Source: Colletotrichum lupini (taxonomy: Eukaryota; Ascomycota; Sordariomycetes; Glomerellales; Glomerellaceae). From it: a stretch of 64,000 nt of DNA. Made by a program: the position numbers and the translations under genes. Location: the NCBI RefSeq assembly GCF_023278565.1, contig NC_064675.1, positions 6,510,001 through 6,574,000 on the forward strand, read 5' to 3'. Positions 46,051 to 59,000 of this stretch are shown piece by piece. The notes below the pieces were generated by a model. It was not told where the DNA came from, made no database searches, and saw nothing but the letters and a program-made list of their open reading frames with translations. Position 1 is the stretch's first letter, and each line of letters begins with the position of its first letter.

Positions 46051-49000
46051 TTAACTTTCTTTTTTTTTTTTAATTTAATTACTATGATTAGAAATATAAT
46101 TTAACCTCGGGCCTATTTACTAAGTCGTCTCCTTTTCCCTCTTTCCTCTATTCCTTTTATATAACTTATTTTTTTATTTATATATTAACTTTTCTACTAT
46201 TTACGAATTATTTTTATAAAAGCGTTAGCGAGGTTATTATTATTATTAATTTAATAAATCTCGAGTATTTTATACTTTTTATATAATTACCTAAGGGCTA
46301 TAATATTAATTATAAGCCTCTTTTCTTTTATCGTCCCTAATTTAATAAAGTATTCGTATAGTAAATAAGAATTAGTATAAATAACTATTAAAACGGGTAA
46401 AAGGCTAAGTTAATTAGTAATCTTTTTTAGTATTATTAAAATTATATAGGAGAGGTTAATGTTATTAACTATACCGTAAACCTCTAATACTAATATACTT
46501 CTCGTTACTTATTTATTTTTAATTAATAAGTAATAGATTATATTACTATATATAATAAATTCGCTCTTATTTATACTCTCGTTAACTAGGATAATAATAT
46601 ACCCTAATTACGAAATAAAGTCGTTATTATTTATAAATAACTTATTAATAAAGACGTAGAGCTTATTAGTTATAAAGTTAATTAAGTAATAAACGAGGCT
46701 TTAATTAAGATTCGTTTATTATTATTTAAGTTACTTATTAAGTATTTTAACGTCTCGTTTAATTAGATTAATAGTTTATACTACCTTAGCGTAATTAAAA
46801 GTCGTCTCGGGCTAATATATATTTATAATATATACCCCTCGTATAAGCTTAGCCTTATATTACTTTTTAATATTAATTATATTTAAATTAATAAGGTTAA
46901 TCTTCTTACCCTACCCTTTTTATTAAAAGATAATAGTTTTTTTTTTAATTATAAAAATCCTATTATTAAATATTAGGGGGGTATTTATTATAAAGACCTT
47001 TTTTAGTTTTATTACGAAGCCCGCTTTTTAAAGCTCCTTATCCTCTTTTTTTATAAAGTTAATATTAAATAGGCCTAATATATTATTAATTTATATTCTA
47101 ACGATCTTAAATTAATTATTTTTATATTTAGAAATTAAGAAGTACGGGTTATATATAAATATAATTATTAATAATTAATTAATATAAAAATCGTAGTAAG
47201 TAGCTTATTAATAAGTACCTAATTTTACGAGCCTAGATAATAGCTTAAGTACTTTAATAATCGTACTTTCTAAGTACTTACTAGCTAATTGTTTTTAATA
47301 AATAGGCTAGGATTTTCTTTATAAACCCTATAGCTAATTAAGTATAGGCTTAGACAATATTACGGCTCTAAATCTCGTATCTTTTTTTATATAATAATAC
47401 TATTAATACTATTATTAATTATTAGCTATAGCGCTATATAGTAAGTAATTATATAAGTAGTATTACTTCTTTAACGTTATTATACCCCTAAATTATATAT
47501 TTAGACTTTTTATATAGCTAGGGTATTCTTTTTTTTTAATCTTATAAACTATTTATAATTTAAATATATAGAGGTTTATATACTTTTTTAGGTTATAAAA
47601 AATAAATTAATAAACCCCTCGATTATAAAGAGTGTCTATTTTAATAAAATCTAATCCCTTATATAGCTTTTGAATAATTATAATTATGCCTTTTTTACGT
47701 AGTTAGATTATTAGCTCGAAATCGGCTTTTTTTTTTCTATATAAAAAGTACTAATTACCTCGTTATTAATAATAAATTACTACGTTAGGACTTATTATTA
47801 TAGTCTTTTATAACGTCTTATTAGTAGTATTAATACCCTTTTAATAATTTCCTTTTCCTCGTCGTTTATTAGTACTATTATAACGATCTTATTAAAAATA
47901 ATTTCCTATACCTTTATTACGAGTTATATAGTTTCTTTTAGCTCTTTTTTTTTATAAGTTAAAAATTACCTCGCTAAGATTTATATAATATAGTTTAATT
48001 ATTATAATTAATACTTCGAGGGGCTAGTTATAATCCCTTATAATTATATAAGAATACTCGTTAACGGAAATTAATTTATATAGCCTAGTTTATTATTAAA
48101 TAATTTTATATTATACTTATATATTTAAGTTTAATAATATATTTAAATTAACCCCTATATCGGGCCTATTATATATAGTAATTACCTCGTTAACTTATTT
48201 TTTTATATTTACCTCGCGTAGTATTTTTATTATTTTTTTAATTACTCGGGCTCGTTAACTTATATTTAGTAATAATAACGAGGCTAAGGTCGTTTTTAAA
48301 TATATTTTAAATATTAATAACGTTAATATAAGCCCGTTAGGTCTTATTATATTGTTATAATATTTAAGTACTATTTAGAGGTATTTATCGTTAATAAAAT
48401 CGGGATTTTCTTTTTTAATAATTCTAAACGCTCTTTTTAATTACTAATATGCTCTTTTTATTTTTTAAATATTATAGTGCGCTTTAACGGGTATAACTTT
48501 TAGTTATATACTATAAGCTATCGTATTTTCCTTAAATTCTATTAATTTAAAACTAGTATTAACGTCGGTTTTAATAATATTTAGTAGTCCTTAATATATA
48601 TTAATTTGGTTTTTTTATAGGGCTATTTGAACTATTTTTATTTATAAATCCTAGAGGAATTACCCTATTTAAAAAGATATAGCTATATTAATTATATATA
48701 AGACTAGCTAACTATTTAAATAAAAGATATTAATACCGATTTTTAATTAAAGTTAAGCTTATTACGTAATTTAAATTTAAATCTACGTAAGCTTTGCGCA
48801 TTTATTTAATATTAGTAATATATTTTTATTAACTATTTTAGCGCTCCTATTTCGATATTATTATTATTTAATTATTTTAAGAAGTTATATAGCCTCGTAA
48901 TTAACGGGTACTCGAATTTTTAATATAGTTATTTAAGCTTACTTTCCGTTAAGTAATTAATTAATTTCGTATTATTAATAAGCTTTATAAACGTATACCC

Positions 49001-51295
49001 TTATTATTATTTAACTATTTTAAAATACTTATTATTAGAGATTCTATTTTTCGTATTATTAAATATAATACTTAGTCGATTTATATTTTTTAAATATAAG
49101 AGAAATAGGGTATTAACGGGTAAAATATAAAAAGTTATCGTTTTAAAGTACGTTTTTATTTTTACTATACTTAGGGCGACGATTTTTTTACTTAAGCCGA
49201 AGCTAATTTTCGTAATACTTATTATTAACGTATTAAGCGTTATTAGTACGATTTTTTATAATATTTAGAATTACCCTTTTTTTTATTAACTATTATAATA
49301 CCTTAATATTTAGGATAATCCTTTAGAAATTATTTAGGCCGTACTTTTCGCTTACGTAAAATACTTATACGAGCTTAGTATTTAAGTAATTTAAGTAGTA
49401 TAAAAAGGACCCTTTTAGCTACCCCTAAATTTATTTAGTATTATATTTTCTTTTTTTAGATATTAAGAGAAGTAGCGTCTTTTTTTTAAGTATTAAGAGA
49501 ATAAGCTTCGGCTTTATTAAATTTACCCTTTTAACTACTTTTATATTTATTATTTAAGGGATCTTTTTTTATTATTTATAAATAAAAGCCTGCTTATTAA
49601 AAAATTTTATTATTTTTTTTTATTTATTTAGCCTCGTATATTTTTTAGAGGCTAATAGAGTAAAAAAAGAGTAGTTAATATTATCGATTTTATTATAATT
49701 TAATTTATTAATATAGGGGGTAAGATTTTCTTTATTTTTGAAATATTTTATAAGGGGCGGATATTCTAAACCGCTACTTTAATTATTTCTATTAAGTTTT
49801 ATACCCCTAGATCTACCCTTATATATAACGAGGAATTAGTTAAACTAATAAGGGTTAGTTTTACTATTTATTACCCTCGATTTTTTATATTATTCGTACG
49901 ATTTAGTACGCTCTTTTTTAGAGTAATTACTTAATTAATATTTTTTTTTTATAAATATAGTATTACTTTTTCCGTTACCCTACTTATAAGTTAAATCTTA
50001 GCTTATTTAACGAATCTGGGCCTCTTTATTAATAATTATTATATCTAGCCTCTTTTTTTTCTTTTTATACGTTCGATCGACTTAATATTATTAATAAGGG
50101 TTATTATATACTTAGAAATAAGTTTAGTATAGTATTTCTATTTTAATATTAAAGCTAGATCTTAGCCTCGAATAGAGTATTTTATAGTTTTTAAGTACTT
50201 AATATAGGGTTATTTTTATTTTTAATATATATTAAACTATAATATAAAAATATTTAACTTTTCGCTCGTTAGTTCCCTCATTTAGCTAGGTTTTTATTAA
50301 CTTATTAATTCGATTAATAAGCTCCTCGAGGATTTTTATTTATAATTTACCCTTTATTATTTTAATCATAAATATAAAAAAAATCGCTTATAACTTAAAT
50401 AGGAGCTTTAGGTTCTTATTATAAGTCTCGAAGTAGTTTTAAATTATATTAATAATATTAAGAAAGTCGTTTTAATTAAGATTATATACCGCTTTATAAT
50501 AATAATTAGAGGCTTTATTTATGAATATAATATTAATTATTAAATAATATTAATATTCCCTAATCCTAACCTTTTTATAATAATCGTAAAATATTATTAA
50601 GGTTTTTTATAAGACCTTATACTTCCTCTTAAAGTATAATTTCTTTTTTAAGAAGATCTTTTTAAAGTTTATAAATTACTTCGTATTTACTATTATATTT
50701 TTAATATTTATATATAATCCTTACGTTACTACGTATTATTAATAACTTTAGGTCGTTTTTTCTTTTTTATATTAGCCGATCGGCGCTAAATTTTATATTA
50801 GTAACGGCGACGAGCTATAGATTAAAATAAATAAAATCGTCGCTTATTATATTTTTAAATACTATATTTTATTTTTATATATCCTTTTATAATAACAAAT
50901 TACTATTAGTAATTATAGGGAAGAAATCTACGTCGTTTACTCTTTTTTTAAATTTATTAAAATAATTATACGCCCTATTAACTTATATTTAGTTCTATAG
51001 TACGAATTCTTTTTCCGTAATCGTTATTATTAGGACTTCGTATAGTTCTTATAACTATAATTACGCTAGTAATACCCCTTACTTATAGAGGAATTTATTA
51101 ACTATTTTTATAATTCCTAAGCTTATATTTATAAACTATTTATTTAGTTAATAATTAAGATCGTTTATAATTTTATAAAATAGGGGTTACCCCTATAGCC
51201 CCTTTTATTTATAAACTTTAGTTAAATAGATTAATATTATATTAATTTATATATTATTAAGCTAATCTATAATTTTATATATTTACGTCCTCTAA

Positions 51296-51488
51296 TAGTT
51301 TAAGTTAAATTTTTCTTTTATTTCTGCCTTTGCTAACTACTCGGGCGATTCTCGATATCGATTATACAGTAGTAATACACAGTATTAATAGATACTCCCA
51401 CTATCTCGATAGACTATTTTCTTTAGATTTTCTACCTTTTCAACTTTCCCTCTTGTAAAGTTCATAACTACGGATTAGTTTAGGTTAA
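51296..51488 (-). mobile_element. SINE-like 167-bp insertion with 13-bp target duplication
   Basis: Inside Copia copy 1, 51,309-51,475 has no counterpart in copy 2, where the site is the single sequence TTAACCCGGACTA (61,064-61,076). The insert is bracketed by TAGTTTAAGTTAA (51,296-51,308) and TAGTTTAGGTTAA (51,476-51,488), both explicable as RIP derivatives of the empty site (TAGTCCGGGTTAA). Read on the minus strand it ends in an A-rich tail (GGCAGAAATAAAAGAAAAAT) directly before the duplication. This is the anatomy of LINE-mobilised retroposition. It is much less RIP-damaged than the DNA around it. Pol III boxes are at best weak (ATCGAGAATC as a poor B box). It could be a SINE or a retroposed RNA fragment. 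Confidence 0.65.
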
Positions 51489-53193
51489 TATTTACTTATT
51501 TATAAGGGATTAGGATTCTATTTAGGATCGGGTTCTATCCCCTTCTTCTTTACCTTAACTTACTAAAAATTATACTCTAGCTTATGCTCGTATTAGTAGT
51601 TATTAGCGTATTTAATTTTAATAAGAATATATTTAATTTATATATTAATTATAATAAATCTATACTTTTACTACCTAACGAATATATTAAGGTTTAAGAA
51701 ATTCTCGCTTCTTCTCGTTATTTTACTATTATTTTTATTTTTATTATTTTTAGTAATTATTACTACCCTTTTAAATTATTAACTATCGTATTTATTAAGA
51801 TCCTCTTTTTTATTTAATATAAAAGGATAGGTTTTAGTAGTTCCTTTTTTTAATAATAATAATAAACGTTTATATTACTATAAAACGATATAATAATTAG
51901 TTTTAAAACTTTTATTAGTTATTAATATCCGCTATTTTATATATTTTTAACTTTTTAAGCCTTATACTCTCCGTAATTTCTAAATAGCTTTTTTCCTTAA
52001 CTTACCTTTTTTAGGGCGGTATTTTATAAAAATAGTTAAATATAAATACTAAGTAACTCGTAAAGGAGCTATATAAGCTATTAAGTATAGTTAATAAAGT
52101 TAAGCCTTCTTTTTTATAAAATCGTAAACGTTAAGGACTTATCGAAAATACCTACTTATTACTTATATTTAATAGGGCTAAATACTTTAAAAATCTTTTT
52201 TTTATAGCTTTTTAGTACCCTATTTTATATTTTTTAAATAGTCTTTTTTATAACTTAATTATAATCAAGTAATTATTACTTACTAGCGATCCCTTTTATT
52301 ATTTAGTTAATTTTTTTAAATTAATAATTACGTACTAAGAGCTTAGTATAAAAAAAGAGCTCTTTAGTAGCTCTTTAGAGGAATTTTTGTTTTTTAAAGC
52401 TATATCTTTTTAGCTTTTTTTTAAACTAATTATAACTTTAATAAGAAGTTATAAAACTATTTTAAAATAGCCGCCTTTTTTTTTAAATTAATCTCCGAGA
52501 TCTATAATATTCTTAACTTAATATTATTAAAACTTTTAAATCCCCTCCTTTCTTATTAAACCGTCCTTTATATTATATTTTTAAGTAATATTCGGGAGGT
52601 AATTAAGGGGGCTACGAGGAGATTTTTTAGATCGTAGGCTTTAAAGTCGTATTTATAAAATTCTTATAATATTAAGACTTTTTATATACTATAGATCTTT
52701 TAGTTTTATAACTCCTATACGGGTTTTTATTATATTTATTAAAAATATTTATATTTAGAGATCCTTTTTTTTAATTACGTAGTACTTTTTTATATTATAT
52801 TATTAAGCTTATTTATTATATTAATTAATTAGGTAAGTAGTTATTATATAGGTATTCTTTTTTATTAATTTAACTAGTTAATTTTTAATTACGGGCCGGC
52901 TATAAAAAGGTTATTTAGTAAAAAAGCTACTTAAAGTAATTATAAAAAACTAGTTATTTAAGTAATTTTATTAATTAACGTAGTTTAACGTAATAAACGT
53001 CGATTCTTTATAAATAATAAAAGGCTACGATTACTTAATTCTATATAATATTTAAAAATCGCCTCTTTTTTTATTTATTTTTATAAAGTTAATTAATATA
53101 ACTCTCTTATTCTATATAGTATTAAAAAGTCGTTTTTTTTATATAACAAGATACTTTACTAATTTATAATAATAAAATTTAATTATTAATTAG

Positions 53194-53398
53194 TATTAAT
53201 ATTTTTATTATAGGGTAGTTAGTTTAAACCGTAGTTAATAAAGAGATTAATTAAATTATATAAATATTTATATAATAAGTATAAAAAGGAGGCTCTAACT
53301 GTAGGTTAGGCTAGCTACGATAATTATAAATAGGGCCCCTAATTAGCCCCTGCGTAGTCGGCTATATACCGCGGTTAAATTAAATTTCTAATCCGACA
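53194..53398 (-). repeat. Copia LTR (5' LTR of copy 1)
   Basis: 205 bp, same length as the partner LTR. It keeps GGGCCCCTAATTAGCCCC and the ...GACA end, followed at once by the CTTCT target duplication. Confidence 0.92.
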
Positions 53399-53439
53399 CT
53401 TCTAAAAGACCCTTGGATTAAAGGACTAGATTAAACTCT

Positions 53440-55020
53440 CTAGACTGGGCTCAGGTGAACCTTCAGAGGACCTTTTCCCCAAAGGCTATAAACCTTCTGT
53501 TTCTCTACCCATCCACGGCTTTCTTCCGCCAGCTCCATGTCAGAGTTCCAAGTCAGATGCGCTAAAATAAGTCGCATTTCGACATAAGCCAAGTTGTTCG
53601 GGTCAGCAAAATCTTCCTCAGGCCCATAGAATAAGTAAAGTGCACAAGAGGAGGGGGGTAATCTTACTTTCGTACCAAACAATTCCGAGCCCCGATGTGA
53701 AATGGCTGGAATGCATTGCGGTTATCTGTGGCAAACTCTAGATCTCCGAGGAATCTCTCGGGGCGGAAGCTGAAGGGATCATTGAAGTAGGTTTCGTTAT
53801 GATAGATCGCCTATTGGTGGATAGCAACGGTGGTCTGCGCGATGTCAGTCATCGGTCGACTCCTAGAGAGTGGTAAACTAATATTTCCGGGGACGAAACG
53901 TCCGCAGATAGTGGCGTCTTCTCGGGGGGTAACCCGGGGCAAGCCCATTGCTACCGACGGATACATCCGAAGGGCCTCGTCCAGGCATGCAAGCATATAG
54001 CTAAGCTTATTCATAGACGTAATATTGATCTTATCCTCAGTCTTGAAGGTTGATCGGACTTTGGATACCAGCTTGCTTATCACGTGCTTACTAGTTAAGA
54101 GGTAGTAGGTAACCCGGATAGTAGTAGCGTTACTATGGTCTCTTACCCTCCGATAACGAGGGCATTACTACTAGTAGCAAGCTGCCTAAAGGAGAGGTTC
54201 TAGTCTGCTATTAGTATGAAAATATCTTATCTAAAGACTTATCAAGTCTTAAGAAAGGAATTAATAGTACTTTCTAGCTCGTTTTTCTTCTTTAAAAGAC
54301 CCTCGATAAGATCTGGCCTCCCATCCTTCCCACCTAATTCGATGCGTCTCTGGAGCTTCTCCTGGGCGTTATTCAGGTTCTTCCATTGGCTCGCCCTAGC
54401 CGACTTAGTCGCGAGAAGATTAAACATGATCTTTTTCAAAAACGGGTAGTGGTTCGCAGTTTGAATAATAGTACCGAGTCGAGCAGAGATAAAAATAATA
54501 TAAATCTACGGGTAATAGTCTAACTTCTCGGGGCATCTAAATAGTTTACTAAATACTAGATTACTAATAATATTAAAAATAGTAAAGTTAAACTAAGGTA
54601 TTAAGTTAACTAATTTATCATTAATATAGCTCTAATATAATCGCCGGATAAAGAGATTAATATACTTATAATAAGTAGTTACTACTCCCTTAAGCTGTAT
54701 TTATTAAAGCTATAGAATATCTATCGTTTTAATACTATATGCTCTTTATTACTAGAGCTAATAATAGTTAAAAATATCATAAGAATAGGTTAATAAAATA
54801 TTAAGTATTTCTCGAATTCCGGCGCGCCCTGGGATCGATGGCCTATAATGTCCTTCTGGGCCGCGATATTATTATAAGCGAGCTCGTTAGGGGCTACGCG
54901 CACCACGTTACTATATCGATTATGGAGCTCTTAGATGTCGAAAGGTAGTGTGCCTCTGTTGAGCTTGTAGCCGAAACCCAATCTTGTGGCTCGCAGGAGG
55001 AGAGGACTAGGGTATTTTCG
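53440..55020 (-). pseudogene. Cytochrome P450 pseudogene (CYP65-like)
   Basis: Minus-strand fragments in order: RATRLGFGYKL and GNVVRVAPNELAY-like N-terminal pieces near 55,010-54,850; a heavily AT-shifted middle (54,830-54,440); GKDGRPDLIEGLLKKK near 54,330; an I-helix trace NALVIGG-ET near 54,170; the K-helix EALR (53,967-53,978); PERF (about 53,760); and the heme loop FHIGARNC with Cys at 53,679-53,681. The motifs and order resemble isotrichodermin C-15 hydroxylase-type P450s (inference). Lesions: intron donor GT now AT (53,881-53,882); Trp codon now TAG (53,811-53,813); acceptor AG now AA (53,594-53,595); and multiple stops in the middle. The heme loop also has Val where C-x-G is usual. 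Copia copy 1 sits only 41 bases beyond the stop. Confidence 0.85.
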
Positions 55021-55836
55021 TCAAGGATGGAGATAGAGGTTATAGAACCGACGATGAGACATATAAGATGGTCTTCCCGACAACATTAGACGTACGAGTT
55101 AAAAGTGTTGATACGAGACACTTGCCGGGCCGACACAAGTGACAATTATCGTCGGAAGATCGAATCGAAAAACTGCCACGATCAACGTCGACAATTGTGA
55201 ATGGATTTGGACACGAGCGTTTCTCATGGCACGTTGAGTGGATTTTGGCGGCATGAAGGGGATTTAAAACAACTATTTGGCCTCTTCCATGCATGCAATT
55301 GGGCAACGGAAAATGTCGAGACCTCAGAAATGCGAGTGAAGGCAGTATTCACGAAAAATCCGAAAGATACGACTTTCTCCAACCACAAAACTCCAATTGA
55401 CGGTGCTCATCTGAACTCTGCCGGCTCGCCTCGGGCGGCTGCCGTACGATGTCCTGCCGAGAGGAGATACGTATTGGCAGGTGCTTTCTGGAGGGTGGTC
55501 AGCAGAGTCGGATTAGGCAATAGGCTAGCCACAGTTTGTACGGACACTCATCCCTGTTGGAAAGACGCGGTGTGAAGGACCTCGACGCGTCGTAAGGATA
55601 AATTGGCTCTGCTTGCAGCCTTTCGTTTCCTTCCCTCCCTCTTTCTTCTCCTCCCTTTCATCATTCTCCTTTCCTTCCATCGGCCGAGGGAGAACGAGGC
55701 AGCGGTGCCTTCCTTTTCAGCATTTTCTTTCTTCTTTCTCGTTTTGCTTCGCGCGAGCTTGGAGTTCGAGCAGTGTCTGGGACACGCTTCGTTTGGATAC
55801 AGAACGCGTAAGAAGAGACGCGTCAGGTAAGACACG
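55021..55836. other. Unique, undamaged island between P450 remnant and LINE
   Basis: About 800 bases of normal composition. 55,610-55,760 is a strong CT-rich tract on the plus strand, like a fungal promoter or 5' leader reading rightward. Open frames here (e.g. 55,201-55,575) have no recognisable motif. Confidence 0.5.
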
Positions 55837-56010
55837 ATGAGTTCACCTCATGTAACCATAGACTTCGAAGCGCTGCGCAGCCAGGTCGCTAGCATCGTGA
55901 TTGAGGTCGCGAAGTCGCGGCCCGCGGGGATCGCGGGGATCGCGGCAACCTTCCTCCTACATACTTTTTCTTGGCACGCACTGTTAGTGCGGGCCACTCT
56001 ACCACACTAA
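55837..56010 (+). pseudogene. Possible 5' end of a gene truncated by the LINE
   Basis: An ATG at 55,837 follows the CT-rich tract and opens 57 codons before a TAA at 56,008. The peptide has an amphipathic start (FEALRSQVASIVIEVA) and then a hydrophobic stretch (AGIAGIAATFLLHTF) that could be a membrane anchor. AT-rich LINE sequence begins about 20 bases later. Two GGGGATCGC units in tandem lie at 55,926-55,943. I read it as a truncated gene start; family unknown. It may equally be chance. Confidence 0.35.
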
Positions 56011-56029
56011 CCTCCTTAACAAGGCCTAT

Positions 56030-59000
56030 TCTACCCCCCCCCCCTTTTTTTCTCCTATGCTAACTATAACTAGCTTAGGCGACGGCCGCTATACGCTACT
56101 ACGGTTATTACCCTCTTTAGATACTTTTAGTACCCTCTCGGGCTTTATTACGATCGTTTAGTTTACGCTACTACGGTCCCTAATTAAAAAACGCCGCATT
56201 CCGGACTTTACTAAAGTAATACCTATAACTCCTAAGATTACGAAAGTTCTAACTACGAGACCTAAGCTAGACGCGTCTATTACTACGACTTAGCTTAGAC
56301 TAATAATAATAACCTAACCCCCCCCTAACTATAGAGCGCGTTTTAATAAGACTACGACTATTAATAAGATTAGGACTCGTCTATTTAGCCTCTATTTTAT
56401 AAGGGATATTACCCTTATAGCTATTTAGGAGTCCTTTTAGTTACTAAAAAACTTTAAATACGCTATTATTATAAGCTATTATACTACCGAGCTCGAGGCT
56501 CTTTTTAAAAAACCTTAGCTACTACCCGCTAGAACCTCTTAATATAAGCTAGATTATAAAATTATAACGGGCCTCTCTTTTACTAGAGCACTCTCTTAGA
56601 GCTCTAGCTATTATACTTAGCGTCTTATTAATTACTAGCCTAAGGGGCTTATAGCTTAAGCTTTAAGCATAACGAGCGACTTATAAAAGGGAGTTAGAAA
56701 CGCACTTCCCTCCCCTAATACCTATATTTTTATCTACTTTAACCCTAAGAATCCTTATTATTAAATAAAGGCACGGTTTATTTATAAAAAAGTTATTAAA
56801 AACTACTCGCTTAAGGGTAAAGATATTAGCCCGGTAACTAGGGTTCTAACTAATTACGTACTTATCCCGAAGACCTTAGGAGTACGATAGGCTATACTTA
56901 GTCGCTATACTTAGCTATTTAAACTCTTTAATATAACTATTATTAAGGGATCCGAGATTTAGTTTATTTATATTATTAGAAGCGTTAAGACTCGGATCCC
57001 CGGCCTTAATAAGCAACCCCTCGACTCTAATACGTACGTCCGGGACGAGGTTAGAATAATAGCGGGAGTAACCCCCCTCTATTACTAGACCTCTAGCCCG
57101 ACGAACGGCCCCCGTATAACTTATATTATATCCTTCCTAAGACTAGTAAAAAGGCCCTTTAGTATCTTTAGATCGGTAGTAGCCTAGCTACTTACTTACC
57201 GACCCCTTCCTAAGTAGTACTAGGTCTACTTAGATTAGTATAGCTCTAAGGACTATACTAAAACTTAACGCTACTATTATTATAAAAAGCTAGGATATAA
57301 CGGCGACTATATTATAATCGTCCCTTAGTATATAAACTACTAAGGGCTATATATAAGCGACTATACGAGCTACTCTATACGCCCCTAGAGGAAAAACGGT
57401 ATTATTATCCGCTAGACCTCTTAATAAAAAAAACTCCTATATAAGGTAAGTAGAGAACTCTATGCACAGGCTACGAAGCTCGACCTCCCCCTAAGCCCTG
57501 CCCCTAGGTTAGACTTTATAAAGTCCCTAAGCGCCTAGCTCTAGGATAAGATTATAAGTATTAAAGTAAAGAGACTTGCTAAGGATATTATTTAGGGGTC
57601 TATAGTTATTAGTATAGCTACGTATAATATTAGAGACTACTTAAGCGGACGAGAATAAACCTAATTAATTATTATAGAGTTAGATAGTATTATAGATTCT
57701 ATTTTAAAAAGCGGTAACTACCCCCCTTTTAAGAAATAGGGCTCTAAACTCCCCCCTAAAAATAGCTTAGAATACGAGGAGCTTACCCTAAAGAGGAAGA
57801 GTAAGAGTAAATATAAGAGCGCCTCGCGTAGGTACTTTATAACTACCCGTAACTAGCGTATTTAATACGTATTAAAATTAAAGTACTATAGGCTAACGTA
57901 TAAAAGAACGGCTATAAGTACGACTACGCCCTTATTATTACTAAATTCGAATAAGTAAATATTTTATTACTATAAGAGCTATAATATAGTATAAGTAAAC
58001 TATAAAATATTACTAAATCTTACTCTAGCTTTGCCCTATACTCGCTAGTTTAGAGCTAGGCTACGATTATTAATAAACCCCGGGTCCTTATATACGTCCA
58101 CTAGACCCTCTTATACTTAGCGGCGTTTAATATTATAAAGCTCCCTTATTAAGACTTATTTAGAGTGCGTATCTTAAAGTATTATATCCTTAATATTTAC
58201 CGCGCCCCTAATAAGAAGTATATATTAATAGTACTTAACTACTAAACCCCCCTATAAAAGCTACTTATTACGGGGGATCTAAACTCCTGTTATATTAATT
58301 AGTAACCGGGGACCCCCTTATATACCCCTAGGAACTACTTTACTAACTAAATAGATAGCTACTACCTTATTATATTAAACCCCGTAGGGGTCCCTACTTA
58401 TAAAGCGGGTAACGTACTCGACCTAGCTATCTCTAACGTCCCCCTAGCCCGGACTTAGATTACTAGCTATATATATACTAGATCGGACTATAATACCCTT
58501 ATTATAACTATCCCCCTTCCCGCTAGCTTAGGTAATACGTATTAGCTAAAAAAAAAAAAGTAAAGGATTAAACTAAAGAATATACTATAGTTCGCAGAGA
58601 GGGTTAGAGAGCTAACTTAGGTAATATATACTATATACGATACTATATAAAACCTCGATTTAGCTACGGAGAGCCTTAATAATATACTTCGGTATACCTA
58701 TACTTCCTCTTCTACCCCGTACTATATAGGGAGTAGGGGGACGAAGTAGTAGGACGAATTATATACTAAGGCTAATAAACGCTTTAAAGCGGCATACGTA
58801 GCTAACCCCTAATCTCTTATTATAGCTATAGCTAATTAGTAACGTAATAGTACTATATAAAGGGCCAAGGCTACTATATAAGCTAGAATAGTCTCTTTTA
58901 TTAAAAAGGATTCGGATATATACCGAATTATAAATTAGAACCGGCCTAGGCCTTAGGTCTAATCCCCTCCTCTATAGGACGGTAAGAACATAATTACTAA

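Larger units (their letters stand above)
45846..53398 (-). mobile_element. Complete Ty1/Copia LTR retrotransposon (copy 1), RIP-degraded
   Basis: Identical-length 205-bp LTRs at both ends are flanked by a perfect 5-bp target duplication CTTCT (45,841-45,845 and 53,399-53,403). The minus strand is the coding strand. Near 46,200-46,680 it reads a Copia RNase H (VTRSILVLEVYGI, SYLLYEYFIKLGTIKEKRL, then N-rich NNNLANAFIK in place of the usual D-G-N-x-N-P-A-D-A-M-T-K). It matches copy 2 (59,714 onward) through gag and integrase. A purine tract (A/G run, minus strand) adjoins the 3' LTR at 46,051-46,075. Stops and D-to-N changes fit RIP. It carries a SINE-like insertion at 51,309-51,475. Confidence 0.92.

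Noticed and set aside
55201..55575. 124-codon plus-strand frame
   Set aside because: No family signature; an overlapping minus frame is equally open, so chance is likely.
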